Shown here one piece after another: positions 54,523 to 62,635 of a stretch of 64,000 nucleotides of DNA. Location of the stretch: the NCBI GenBank assembly GCA_003130845.1, contig QEXW01000034.1:1-64000 (forward strand), written 5' to 3'. The position numbers and the translations under genes are program-made. Source of the DNA: Anaerolineae bacterium. Its GTDB lineage: Bacteria; Chloroflexota; Anaerolineae; Anaerolineales; Villigracilaceae. The notes beneath the pieces were generated by a model. It was not told the DNA's origin, made no database searches, and was given only the letters and a program-made list of their open reading frames with translations. Numbering within the stretch: position 1 is the first letter of the stretch; every line of letters begins with the position of its first letter.

Positions 54523-55095
54523 ATGACACGCGATGACATCCTACAATCCGCCGCGCAGGTGTTCCGCCAGAAGGGCTTTCACGGCGCTTCGATGGCCGAT
54601 ATTGCCGAGGCGGTGCAATTGCAAAAAGCCAGTCTCTACCACCACTTTGGCAGCAAGCAGGAAATCCTGCTTGAATTGCTCGACCGCGCCCTGGAAATGG
54701 TCACCGAGCGCATGGCCGAAGTGATGGCGCGCGAGCTTTCGACCGAGGAAAAACTGCGCCAGGCCATGCGCGTCTATCTCAAGACCCTCAGCGAGCAAGG
54801 CGACCTGGTTTCTGTTCTTCTGCTTGAATTTCGCTCGCTCGAGCCTGCCTTCTATTCCCGCCACATCCCCAACCGCGACCGGTTTGAGCGCATGTGGCGG
54901 GATTTGATTCAGCAAGGTGTGGACGAAGGCGCGTTTCGTTGCGAGAGCGTCTCGATGGCGGCGCGCGCCTTGCTGGGCGCCATGAACTGGACGGTCACCT
55001 GGTATCGCCGCGATGGGCCGATGACCATGGAGCAAATTGCGGATAGTTTTGCTGATTTATTTCTCAACGGACTCTTGGCCATTGGTCATTCGTAA
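54523..55095 (+). CDS. TetR family regulator of fatty-acid oxidation
   Basis: A 190-residue repressor. The N-terminal helix-turn-helix reads ILQSAAQVFRQKGFHGASMADIAEAVQLQKASLYHHFGSKQ in pieces (about 6-46). The C-terminal ligand domain resembles that of KstR2/FadR-type regulators (YSRHIPNRDRFERMWRDLI), whose ligands are acyl-CoAs. It is first in the beta-oxidation operon and has its own operator in the promoter. Induction by an acyl-CoA is the expected mechanism. Confidence 0.87.
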   Translation: MTRDDILQSAAQVFRQKGFHGASMADIAEAVQLQKASLYHHFGSKQEILLELLDRALEMVTERMAEVMARELSTEEKLRQAMRVYLKTLSEQGDLVSVLLLEFRSLEPAFYSRHIPNRDRFERMWRDLIQQGVDEGAFRCESVSMAARALLGAMNWTVTWYRRDGPMTMEQIADSFADLFLNGLLAIGHS

Positions 55096-55128
55096 TTGCC
55101 GGTCACCCATGGCCATTTATCACTTACA
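55083..55128 (+). repeat. Degenerate heptamer/inverted repeat in the tetR spacer
   Basis: CATTGGTCATTCGTAATTGCC repeats resemble those before fadN. TGGCCATTGG at the end of tetR is partly complementary to ACCCATGGCCA, giving an imperfect hairpin that includes the tetR stop. Confidence 0.5.
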
Positions 55129-55140
55129 TAAGGAGGAACA

Positions 55141-56220
55141 ATGTACGGTTTCACACCCACAGATGAACAGAAAATGCTCATTGACACGGTGGTGCGCTAT
55201 GCCAAGAATGACCTGCGCCCTGCCGGCCATGATGCCGACGAGGCGAAAGTGCTGCCGCCCAAACTCATCAGCAAAGGTTGGGAACTTGGCGTGCTGCAGG
55301 CCTCGGTGCCAGAAGCCTACGGCGGGTTTGGCGAGCGCTCGGCAGTCACGGGCGTCCTCGCCGCGGAGGAACTCGCCTTTGGCGACCTGGCGGGCGCGCT
55401 GGCGGTCATGACGCCCTCGCTGTTCGTCACCCCCATCCTGCTGGCTGGCTCGGAAGAGCAGAAACAGACCTGGATTCCCCCCGTCATCGAAGCCGATTGG
55501 ATGCCCTTTACTGCTGCGCTCATTGAACCCTCCTTCGATTTCGACCCGAATGCGCTGAAAACGACTGCCGTGCGCGAGGGCGATTCCTACCTGCTCAACG
55601 GATTGAAGACGTATGTCCCATACGCGGCCGAGGCCGAAGCCATGATTGTCTATGCCGCGTTGGACGGCGTGACCAAAGGCTTCATCGTCCAGAAAGGGGA
55701 CGGCCTGACCGTTTCTGAGCGTATCAAGCTGATGGGGTTGAACGCGCTGCCACTCTACCAGGTGCGGCTCGAAAATGTGCGCGTCCCTGCCGCCAACTTG
55801 CTGGAAGGCGACTTTGCGCCGGTGTTGGCCTCCATGCAGGTCGCCAATGCCGCCCTAGCGGTGGGCGTGGCGCGCGCTTCGTTTGAGTACGCCCGCGATT
55901 ACGCCAAAGAACGCGAAGCCTTCGGCGTGAAAATTGCCCAAAAGCAAGCCATCGCCTTCATGCTGGCCGAAATGGCGACCGAAATTGAAGCCATCCGTTT
56001 GCTCACCTGGCAGGCCGCCTGGAAACTGGATACCGGCAAGGAAGACGCTTTCATAGACGCCTACCTGGCCTCCACCGGCGCCGCCGATATGGTGATGATG
56101 GTGACCGACCGCGGCGTGCAAATCCTCGGCGGACACGGCTACATCCGCGACCATCCCGTCGAGAAGTTCATGCGCGAAGGGCGCGGGTTCGCGTCGTTTA
56201 CCGGTCTTGCGATTGTGTAG
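55141..56220 (+). CDS. Acyl-CoA dehydrogenase-like subunit lacking the usual catalytic Glu
   Basis: A 359-residue acyl-CoA dehydrogenase-fold protein. N-terminal helices (DEQKMLIDTVVRYAKNDLRP), a beta domain, and a C-terminal helical domain with YAKEREAFGVKIAQKQAIAFMLA and GGHGYIRDHPVEKFMREGR are present. The protein ends at RGFASFTGLAIV, where the catalytic YEGT segment is expected, so the general base seems missing. It is also shorter than the usual 380 or so residues. The partner gene 9 bases downstream has an intact EGT. A heteromeric dehydrogenase, as in actinobacterial FadE pairs, is likely. AAGGAGG precedes the start. Confidence 0.85.
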   Translation: MYGFTPTDEQKMLIDTVVRYAKNDLRPAGHDADEAKVLPPKLISKGWELGVLQASVPEAYGGFGERSAVTGVLAAEELAFGDLAGALAVMTPSLFVTPILLAGSEEQKQTWIPPVIEADWMPFTAALIEPSFDFDPNALKTTAVREGDSYLLNGLKTYVPYAAEAEAMIVYAALDGVTKGFIVQKGDGLTVSERIKLMGLNALPLYQVRLENVRVPAANLLEGDFAPVLASMQVANAALAVGVARASFEYARDYAKEREAFGVKIAQKQAIAFMLAEMATEIEAIRLLTWQAAWKLDTGKEDAFIDAYLASTGAADMVMMVTDRGVQILGGHGYIRDHPVEKFMREGRGFASFTGLAIV

Positions 56221-56229
56221 GAGGAGAAC

Positions 56230-57501
56230 ATGACCATCGAATTTGAAACCCCAAAACCAATTGAAAATGCGCGCTTCCTGCTGCAAACTGTCGCCGATAA
56301 CATGATGCGGCCGGTTTCGCGCCAATTTGATGAAGAAGAACACACCATTCCGTTTAGTTATATCGAGTTCATGCACTCCGCCATGCGCGCGATGGGTGGC
56401 GGCTCGGCTGGCTCCTTGGCGCCCGGGGAAGAAAAGAAACCGGAAGACCCCAATAAGCCGAAACGCGCTCCAATTGCGTACCAACTCTTGGCCAATCAGT
56501 TAGAGATGCTCTCGTGGGGCGACGTGGGCATGTACCTGGTCACGCCCGGTGGCGGGTTGGGTGCGGCAGCTGTCCAGGCGGCTGGCTCGCCTGAACAAAA
56601 GGCGAAGTTCCTGGCGCGCTTCAACGAGGAAAAACCAACCTTCGCTGCCATGTGCATGACCGAGCCGCACGCCGGTTCGGATACCTCCGCCATTCGCACC
56701 CGCGCTGTGCTGGATGAGAAAACGAACGAGTGGGTGATTAACGGCGAGAAGATTTTCGTCACCGCCGGTGATAAATCGTTTACCGAGCGCCCCGAATTTG
56801 GCAAAGGCTTTTTGGTCGTTTGGGCTTCCATTGACCCCTCGGCTGGTCGGGCTGGTATGCGCTCCTTTGTGGTTGAAGCGGGGACGCCGGGCGTCAAAAT
56901 CACCAAACTTGAACACAAAATGGGCATTCGCGTCAGCGATACGGCCTCGATCTCGTTTGATAATGTGCGCGTGCCGTTTGAGAACATTCTCGGTTCGCCG
57001 ACTGTCGAAAAAACCACCACCGGCTTCAAGGGTGCCATGGCGACCTTCGATGCCACCCGCCCGCTGGTGGCGGCGACCGGTGTGGGGGTGGCGCGCGCCG
57101 CGCTGGAAGAAGTCAAGAAAATGCTGGCTGAGCAGGGCGTCACCATCCGCTACGGCCTGCCGCGCCAGAAATTGACCGCCGTGGAGCGCGATGTGGTTGA
57201 CATGGAAATCATGCTCAAGAGTGCTTGGTTGATGGTGCTTAAGGCGGTTTGGATGGCCGATAACAAACAGCCCAACGCGCTCGAATCTTCGATGAGCAAG
57301 GTCAAGGCAGGCGATGTAGTCACCAAAATCACGCAGAAAGCCGTCGAACTGATGGGGCCGCTTGGCTACAGCCGCGAATACTTGCTCGAAAAGTGGATGC
57401 GCGACGCCAAAATCACCGACATCTACGAAGGCACCGGCCAAATTAACCGCCTGGTGGTGGCGCGGCAGGTGCTGGGGTATAGCGGGAGTGAGTTAAGGTA
57501 A
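56230..57501 (+). CDS. Acyl-CoA dehydrogenase, catalytic type
   Basis: A 423-residue FAD enzyme introducing the C2-C3 double bond in acyl-CoAs. FAD/substrate motifs CMTEPHAGSDTSAI and the C-terminal LGYSREYLLEKWMRDAKI are followed by YEGTGQINRLVVARQVL, with catalytic Glu near residue 400. There is an unusual Gly/Pro/Lys-rich insertion at about 57-80 (LAPGEEKKPEDPNKPKR). GGAGGAG precedes the ATG. It is probably the partner of the preceding Glu-lacking protein. Confidence 0.92.
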   Translation: MTIEFETPKPIENARFLLQTVADNMMRPVSRQFDEEEHTIPFSYIEFMHSAMRAMGGGSAGSLAPGEEKKPEDPNKPKRAPIAYQLLANQLEMLSWGDVGMYLVTPGGGLGAAAVQAAGSPEQKAKFLARFNEEKPTFAAMCMTEPHAGSDTSAIRTRAVLDEKTNEWVINGEKIFVTAGDKSFTERPEFGKGFLVVWASIDPSAGRAGMRSFVVEAGTPGVKITKLEHKMGIRVSDTASISFDNVRVPFENILGSPTVEKTTTGFKGAMATFDATRPLVAATGVGVARAALEEVKKMLAEQGVTIRYGLPRQKLTAVERDVVDMEIMLKSAWLMVLKAVWMADNKQPNALESSMSKVKAGDVVTKITQKAVELMGPLGYSREYLLEKWMRDAKITDIYEGTGQINRLVVARQVLGYSGSELR

Positions 57502-57515
57502 TGCGTAATTGGTCA

Positions 57516-57597
57516 TTGGTGATTGGAGAGGGCCTAGCGAAACCCTTTGTACCGAAGACGACATTCGCTTTCTCATGGCCTACTTACCAATCGCCAA
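57516..57597 (+). repeat. Palindromic intergenic element with heptamer repeats
   Basis: TTGGTGATTGG (57516-57526) pairs with CCAATCGCCAA (57587-57597), 10 of 11 positions. Inside, AGCGAA (57536-57541) can pair with TTCGCT (57564-57569). The outer arms are extended by further (T/G)(A/C)ATTGGT heptamers. It occupies the spacer before fadN and has no ORF of its own. Confidence 0.6.
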
Positions 57598-57621
57598 GTA
57601 CCGTTTACAACAGGAGATACC

Positions 57622-60006
57622 ATGAAATATAAAATCCACAACGCCGTCGTCATCGGCTCTGGCACGATGGGCGCAGCCATTGCCGCCCATCTGGCAAATG
57701 CCGGCGTGCCGGTGACGCTGCTTGATATTGTGCCGAAAGATGCCGGAACGGATAAGGCGTCCCGCAACAAAATTGTCAACAACGGCCTGGAGGCCGCCAA
57801 AAAGTCGCGCCCGGCTTCGTTTTTCTCATCAGACCAGTACGCGCTCGTCAGGACCGGCAACCTGGAAGATGATTTCGAGGCCGCTGTGAGCGGGGCCGAT
57901 TGGATTATCGAGGTGGTGGTCGAGAACCTGAACATCAAGCGCGGGCTAATGGAGCGCATCGAAGCGGCGCGCAAGCCGGGGAGCATTGTTTCTTCCAATA
58001 CATCCGGCATTCCGTTGCGCGAAATCGCTGCCGGACGGGGCGAAGACTTCCGCAAGCACTTCCTCGGCACGCACTTCTTTAACCCGCCGCGCTATCTCAA
58101 ACTGCTGGAAATTATCCCGACCGAAGATACGCTGCCCGAGGTGGTGGCGTTCATGGCGCATTTTGGCGAATATCGGCTGGGTAAGGGAATTGTCTTGTGC
58201 AAAGATACGCCCAATTTCATCGGCAACCGCGTGGCGTTTGGCACGGGCGCGTTTGCTTTGCATTACATTTTGGAAAACGGCTACACAGTGGATGAGGTGG
58301 ATGCCCTCACTGGTCCGCTGATAGGGCGCCCCAAGACGGCCACTTTTCGCTTGATTGACCTGGTCGGTATTGATGTTTGGGACCATGTGGGGCGCAACCT
58401 GGCACCTGCCATTCCACACGATACTTACGCCCAGCCGTACCTGACCGCCGAAAAGCCGAACGCGCTCATCAAGACGATGATTGAACGCGGTTGGCTCGGC
58501 AACAAGACCAAAGTGGGGTTCTACAAGGAGGTGCGCGGCGAGGACGGCAAGAAGGAATTCTGGTCGCTGAATTTGCAGACGCTCGAACATGAAGCCCCCA
58601 CCAAGCCACGCTTCGATTCGGTCAAAGCGGCCAAAGATGTCGAACATTTGGGCGAGCGCCTGAAGATTTTGCTGAACGCCGAAGATAAAGCCGCCAAACT
58701 GGTGCAGGCGCTGACTTACCAGGGATTCCAGTACGCTTCGGCGCTGTTGCCCGAAGTGGCCGATACCGGCAAGCCGATTGATGACGCCGTCCGCTGGGGT
58801 TTTGGTCATGACTATGGGCCGTTTGAGACCTGGGACATGCTCGGCGTGCGCGAAACGGTGGAGCGCATGAAGGCTGCCGGCTTCCCGCCTGCGCTTTGGG
58901 TGGAAGAGATGCTCCAGCGCGGTTTCGAGACCTTCTACCAGACCGACAACGGCAGTAAGGTGGGGGTGTACGATGTCGTTCGCGGGCAGTATGTTCCTAT
59001 TCCTCGCCCCAAAGGGATGATTTTGCTTAAAGAACAGAAGGTGGTCTCCCACAATGCGGGTGCCACGCTGTATGACATTGGTGACGGCGTGGGACTGGTG
59101 GAGTTCCACACCAAGATGAACGCGCTTGATGACGACATCTTCGAGATGGTCAACGAAGCCCTCCACCGCGCCGAAACGGAGTTTGATGGTCTGGTGGTGG
59201 GGTCGGAGGCCGAAAACTTTAGCGCTGGCGCCAATCTGTTTATGGTGGTCGTGGCCGCCCAGCAGGGCATGTGGGACATGCTCGATGCGGCAGTGCGCAA
59301 ACTGCAAGGGTTGAATATGCGGATGCGCTACTTCCCCAAGCCGGTGGTGATTGCGCCGGCTGGTCTGGCGTTGGGTGGTGGCTGCGAAGTGACCATGCAC
59401 GCCTCGCGCGTGGTGGCTGCCGCGGAGTTGTACATTGGCCTGGTGGAATTGGGCGCGGGCGTTATTCCGGCAGGTGGTGGCACCAAAGAAATGATGCGCC
59501 GCATCATCAATCCTGCCATGAAAACCGAAAACGCCGAGGTGCTGCCCTTCCTGCAACGGGCTTTCTTACAAATTGGGCAGGCCAAAGTGGCCACCAGCGC
59601 CGAGGAAGCGCGGCAGATGGGCATTTTGGGGCCAGCCGACCGGGTGGTGATGAACCGCAGTCACTTGCTGACCGAGGCGAAGAAAGAAGTGTTGCACATG
59701 GTCGCCACCGGCTATGCCCCGCCTCCGCCAGAGAAAATCTATGCTGCCGGGCGCGATATGCGCGGCGCGCTTCAGGTAGGCGCGTTCATGTTCCAGGCGG
59801 GCGGCTACATCACCGAATACGATGCCCACATCGCCCGCAAACTGGCGCACATCCTGACCGGCGGCGAGTTGAGCAGGCCGCAATGGGTGAGCGAGCAGTA
59901 CATCCTCGACTTGGAGCGCGAAGCCTTCCTGAGCCTGTGCGGCGAGGAGAAAACCCAGGCGCGGATGTGGAACCTGTTGCAAACGGGTAAGCCGTTGAGG
60001 AATTAG
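57622..60006 (+). CDS. fadN: 3-Hydroxyacyl-CoA dehydrogenase / enoyl-CoA hydratase, FadN type
   Basis: A 794-residue bifunctional beta-oxidation enzyme with the dehydrogenase domain first and the crotonase-like domain at the C-terminal side, the order seen in Bacillus FadN and opposite to FadB. NAD motif VIGSGTMGAAIAAHLANAG at residue 10, catalytic-His region GTHFFNPPRYLKLLEIIPT, then RPKTATFRLIDLVGID. The crotonase part shows the oxyanion-hole segments SEAENFSAGANLFM and PAGLALGGGCEVTMHASR and EEARQMGIL. CAGGAG precedes the ATG. Its stop TAG lies in the heptamer repeat behind it. Confidence 0.92.
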   Translation: MKYKIHNAVVIGSGTMGAAIAAHLANAGVPVTLLDIVPKDAGTDKASRNKIVNNGLEAAKKSRPASFFSSDQYALVRTGNLEDDFEAAVSGADWIIEVVVENLNIKRGLMERIEAARKPGSIVSSNTSGIPLREIAAGRGEDFRKHFLGTHFFNPPRYLKLLEIIPTEDTLPEVVAFMAHFGEYRLGKGIVLCKDTPNFIGNRVAFGTGAFALHYILENGYTVDEVDALTGPLIGRPKTATFRLIDLVGIDVWDHVGRNLAPAIPHDTYAQPYLTAEKPNALIKTMIERGWLGNKTKVGFYKEVRGEDGKKEFWSLNLQTLEHEAPTKPRFDSVKAAKDVEHLGERLKILLNAEDKAAKLVQALTYQGFQYASALLPEVADTGKPIDDAVRWGFGHDYGPFETWDMLGVRETVERMKAAGFPPALWVEEMLQRGFETFYQTDNGSKVGVYDVVRGQYVPIPRPKGMILLKEQKVVSHNAGATLYDIGDGVGLVEFHTKMNALDDDIFEMVNEALHRAETEFDGLVVGSEAENFSAGANLFMVVVAAQQGMWDMLDAAVRKLQGLNMRMRYFPKPVVIAPAGLALGGGCEVTMHASRVVAAAELYIGLVELGAGVIPAGGGTKEMMRRIINPAMKTENAEVLPFLQRAFLQIGQAKVATSAEEARQMGILGPADRVVMNRSHLLTEAKKEVLHMVATGYAPPPPEKIYAAGRDMRGALQVGAFMFQAGGYITEYDAHIARKLAHILTGGELSRPQWVSEQYILDLEREAFLSLCGEEKTQARMWNLLQTGKPLRN

Positions 60007-60051
60007 GAATTGTGAGTTAGGAATTGCGAATTAGGAATTAGGAATTAGGAG
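59998..60051 (+). repeat. GGAATTA heptamer repeats, left flank of the S23 gene
   Basis: Tandem copies of (G)GAATTAG and variants. They contain the fadN stop at their left end and supply the TTAGGAGG ribosome binding site of the S23 gene at their right end. The inverse of this sequence lies behind the S23 gene. Confidence 0.88.
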
Positions 60052-60056
60052 GCTTG

Positions 60057-60491
60057 ATGCAGAAAGAGTTGCCGATGGAAGAGTGGGTTGCGACTTTACC
60101 GAAGGAGTTGAAATCAGACCCTTTGTGGCAATCTGCATATTATCGCGTGGCGATGTATTTGTATGATTTGGTCTGGATGGATGCGGAAGTGTTGCACAAA
60201 GACTATCGCACGCGCGAGATTGTGTCGCAAATTGTTCGCTCTGCCGGAAGCGTATGCGCCAACATGGAAGAAGCCTATGGGCGTGGAATTGGCACTGCGG
60301 ACTATGTGCGAATCATGCGGATTTCTCTTGGGGAAGCGCGGGAAACGCAAGGTTGGTATTTTCGTGCCAGGCATGTTTTACCCCCAGAGTTGCTGGAGCG
60401 CCGCTCACAAGTGCTTGTCCAGGTCATTTCCCTGCTCGTAACCGCAATTGACGGAACCAAAAAATCCCTGCGCTCCGGACGTAATTCCTAA
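60057..60491 (+). CDS. Four-helix-bundle protein (S23 / rRNA intervening-sequence protein family)
   Basis: A 144-residue helical protein. Marks of the S23 four-helix-bundle family are [41 protein letters not shown] and a late LLVTAIDG. Relatives occur as ORFs in 23S rRNA intervening sequences, as the Avd partner of diversity-generating retroelements, and as stand-alone genes of unknown function. It breaks the fadN-fadA operon and is flanked by inverted heptamer repeats that also encode its stop. ATG at 60057 was chosen over an in-frame TTG one codon earlier. Confidence 0.85.
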   Translation: MQKELPMEEWVATLPKELKSDPLWQSAYYRVAMYLYDLVWMDAEVLHKDYRTREIVSQIVRSAGSVCANMEEAYGRGIGTADYVRIMRISLGEARETQGWYFRARHVLPPELLERRSQVLVQVISLLVTAIDGTKKSLRSGRNS

Positions 60492-60515
60492 TTTCCTAAT
60501 CCCTAATTCACAGAA
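60480..60515 (+). repeat. TAATTCC heptamer repeats, right flank of the S23 gene
   Basis: TAATTCC, TAATTTCC, TAATCCC and TAATTCA units in a row, the reverse complement of the repeats at 59998-60051. The last three codons and stop of the S23 gene lie inside them. Confidence 0.88.
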
Positions 60516-60528
60516 AGGGAATCGAACT

Positions 60529-61716
60529 ATGAGCTTAAAAGATGCCGTACTCGTTGCCGCGGCCCGCACGCCGGTTGGAAAGGCTAAACGTGGGTCGCTG
60601 GTCACTGTCCGCCCGGATGACATGATGGCGCTGGTCATTCAGGAATTGCTCAAACGCGCCCCCGGCCTGGACCCCGCCGAAATTGACGATGTCGTCATCG
60701 GCTGTGCTTTCCCCGAAGGGGAGCAGGGCATGAACATGGCGCGCATGATTGCCCTGCGGGCCGGGCTGCCCATCACCGTTCCCGGCGAGACGATTAACCG
60801 CTATTGCTCGTCGGGCGTGCAATCGATTGCCCATGCCGCCTATGCCATCATAGCGGGCGATATTGACGTGGCAATTGCCGGTGGCACCGAATCCATGACG
60901 ATGGTGCCGATGGCAGGCTACAAGTTCTCGCCCAATCCGTATTTTGCCCAGGATTTGCCGCACTACTACACCAACATGGGCCTGACCGCCGAAAACGTGG
61001 CCGCCAAATACGGAATCACGCGCGAAATGCAGGATGAGTTTGCCTTGCGCTCGAACTTGCTGGCCGCCAAAGCGGTCGATTCCGGCCTGTTCGACCCAGA
61101 ACTGGTGCCGGTGGAGGTCGAGATTCACGAACTGGATGAGCAGGAAAAACCCGTCACGCGCAAATTCACCTTCCGGCGCGATGAAGGTCCGCGCGGCGAT
61201 ACTTCCTTAGAAGCCTTGGCCAAACTCAAACCAGCCTTCAAGGAAGGCGGCACCGTCACCGCCGGCAACGCCTCGCAGATGTCGGACGGCGCGGCGGGCG
61301 TGGTGGTTATGTCAGCAGAAAAGGCTGGTAAACTTGGTCTCAAGCCGCTGGCGCGCTTCGTCACCTTTGCGGTGGGCGGCGTGGAGCCAGATTACATGGG
61401 AATCGGTCCGGTGGCGGCCATCCCTAAGGCGCTGGCCAAGGCCGGGTTGAAGTTATCTGATATTGACCTGATTGAGTTGAACGAAGCCTTTGCCGCCCAA
61501 GGCCTGGCCGTGATGAAGGAACTCGGCCTCGACGCCGAACGCACCAACGTCAACGGCGGCGCGATTGCCCTTGGTCATCCGCTCGGCTGCACCGGCGCGA
61601 AACTGACGACCCAGCTTGTGTACGAAATGGCGCGGCGCAAATCCCGTTATGGCATGGTCACCATGTGCATTGGCGGTGGCATGGGCGCAGCGGCCATCTT
61701 TGAAAACCTTCAATAA
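60529..61716 (+). CDS. fadA: Acetyl-CoA acyltransferase (3-ketoacyl-CoA thiolase)
   Basis: A 395-residue thiolase ending the beta-oxidation cycle. Nucleophile Cys93 is in [18 protein letters not shown]. The second active-site block [17 protein letters not shown] and the third [13 protein letters not shown] are near the C-terminus, and NEAFAAQ precedes them. The start is the ATG after AAAGGGAATCGAACT; the longer in-frame reading passes through the S23 gene and repeats. Confidence 0.94.
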   Translation: MSLKDAVLVAAARTPVGKAKRGSLVTVRPDDMMALVIQELLKRAPGLDPAEIDDVVIGCAFPEGEQGMNMARMIALRAGLPITVPGETINRYCSSGVQSIAHAAYAIIAGDIDVAIAGGTESMTMVPMAGYKFSPNPYFAQDLPHYYTNMGLTAENVAAKYGITREMQDEFALRSNLLAAKAVDSGLFDPELVPVEVEIHELDEQEKPVTRKFTFRRDEGPRGDTSLEALAKLKPAFKEGGTVTAGNASQMSDGAAGVVVMSAEKAGKLGLKPLARFVTFAVGGVEPDYMGIGPVAAIPKALAKAGLKLSDIDLIELNEAFAAQGLAVMKELGLDAERTNVNGGAIALGHPLGCTGAKLTTQLVYEMARRKSRYGMVTMCIGGGMGAAAIFENLQ

Positions 61717-61730
61717 ACAAGGAGAATCTT

Positions 61731-62060
61731 ATGCCCCTCACAATCGCAGACCTGATGTCTAAAATGCCTGGCGCGTTTATCCCTGAAAAGGCGCAAGGGT
61801 TGGATGTTGTGCTGCAATTCAAGTTCACCGGTAACGAGCCGGGCAACTGGTATGCAGTCATCAAAGACGGCAAAGTGGAAGTGCAGCAAGGCGAGCATCC
61901 CTCTCCCAAGATGACGCTCTCCGCTGATTCGGACGACTACATTGCCCTGTTCACCGGCAAACTCGACCCCATGCAAGCCTTCATGGCCGGCAAACTCAAA
62001 CTGAGCGGCGACCTGAACCTGGCCATGAAGATGACGCAGTTCTTCAAGATGCGTGGGTAG
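61731..62060 (+). CDS. SCP2 sterol-binding domain protein
   Basis: A 109-residue single-domain protein of the SCP2 family. LQFKFTGNEPGNWYAVIKDG, the PSPKMTLSADSDDYIALFTG segment and QAFMAGKLKLSGDL near the end are characteristic. Such proteins bind lipids or acyl-CoAs and are often placed in fatty-acid oxidation operons, as here, 14 bases behind the thiolase. It closes the operon. Confidence 0.9.
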   Translation: MPLTIADLMSKMPGAFIPEKAQGLDVVLQFKFTGNEPGNWYAVIKDGKVEVQQGEHPSPKMTLSADSDDYIALFTGKLDPMQAFMAGKLKLSGDLNLAMKMTQFFKMRG

Positions 62061-62098
62061 GTTAGTGCTTCAGTCCTCAGTGAACCAAAAGCAGCAAA

Positions 62099-62134
62099 CA
62101 AAAAAGACGCCTGCCCGCAGGGGTGGGCGTCTTG
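62099..62134. terminator. Bidirectional-type terminator between convergent genes
   Basis: AAGACGCC (62105-62112) and GGCGTCTT (62127-62134) form an 8-bp stem. The A-run on the left (62099-62106) gives a perfect T-run for the minus-strand gene at 62156-62584. On the plus strand only a short T stretch follows, so the fad operon may terminate less efficiently. Confidence 0.85.
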
Positions 62135-62155
62135 TGCGTTGACATTTGAGCGGGG

Positions 62156-62584
62156 TTATGCCTGGTTAATGAATACACCAATAATGGAGATTAACAGCCA
62201 ATTGACCAGGCAGAACGTAATGAATGCCGCTAATGTCGTGATAATGCCGGTCACTCGGGAACGCAGCCAGCCGGTCAGCCCTACACCGACCAAAAAGAGA
62301 TGCAAGCCAAACATGGCAATTATAAAGGCTATCCCGGCCCAGCCGGAAAGTTCTTTAACTTCTTGGTTGAGTTCAGCAACGGCGGATGCGCTTAAGACAA
62401 ACGCAAATAGTGTAAACAGGAACATCAGTGCTGTGACCGAAAAAATGATGATGACCGTTGTCATCAGCCGGCCGGGTTTATCTACGGAGAGCAATTGAAT
62501 CACCGCCGAAAAGGCAAAACCGGCCAAAATGCCTGCCAGGGTGGCTACCAGGTTGTATTCTTGCAAGAGATTTTCTACGGGCAT
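62156..62584 (-). CDS. Small four-span membrane protein of unknown function
   Basis: A 142-residue protein with four hydrophobic segments (about 12-32, 42-66, 82-102 and 112-138). I see no catalytic motif. The start was set at the ATG with AAAAGG eight or so bases upstream; a GTG two codons earlier is possible. It ends against the fad operon terminator. Confidence 0.7.
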   Translation of the reverse strand: MPVENLLQEYNLVATLAGILAGFAFSAVIQLLSVDKPGRLMTTVIIIFSVTALMFLFTLFAFVLSASAVAELNQEVKELSGWAGIAFIIAMFGLHLFLVGVGLTGWLRSRVTGIITTLAAFITFCLVNWLLISIIGVFINQA

Positions 62585-62635
62585 AGGCACCTTTTACAAA
62601 AGAGAGGGTCGGTCTAACCGGCCCTCTCCAGAATG

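Noticed and set aside
57946-59556. 536-residue reverse ORF opposite fadN
   Set aside because: Shadow frame of a well-supported gene. Composition is rich in His/Arg/Gln as expected for antisense of a GC-rich gene, with no recognisable motifs.
60057-60491. Avd gene of a diversity-generating retroelement
   Set aside because: No reverse transcriptase or template/variable repeat pair is present in the window; only the S23 fold is shared.
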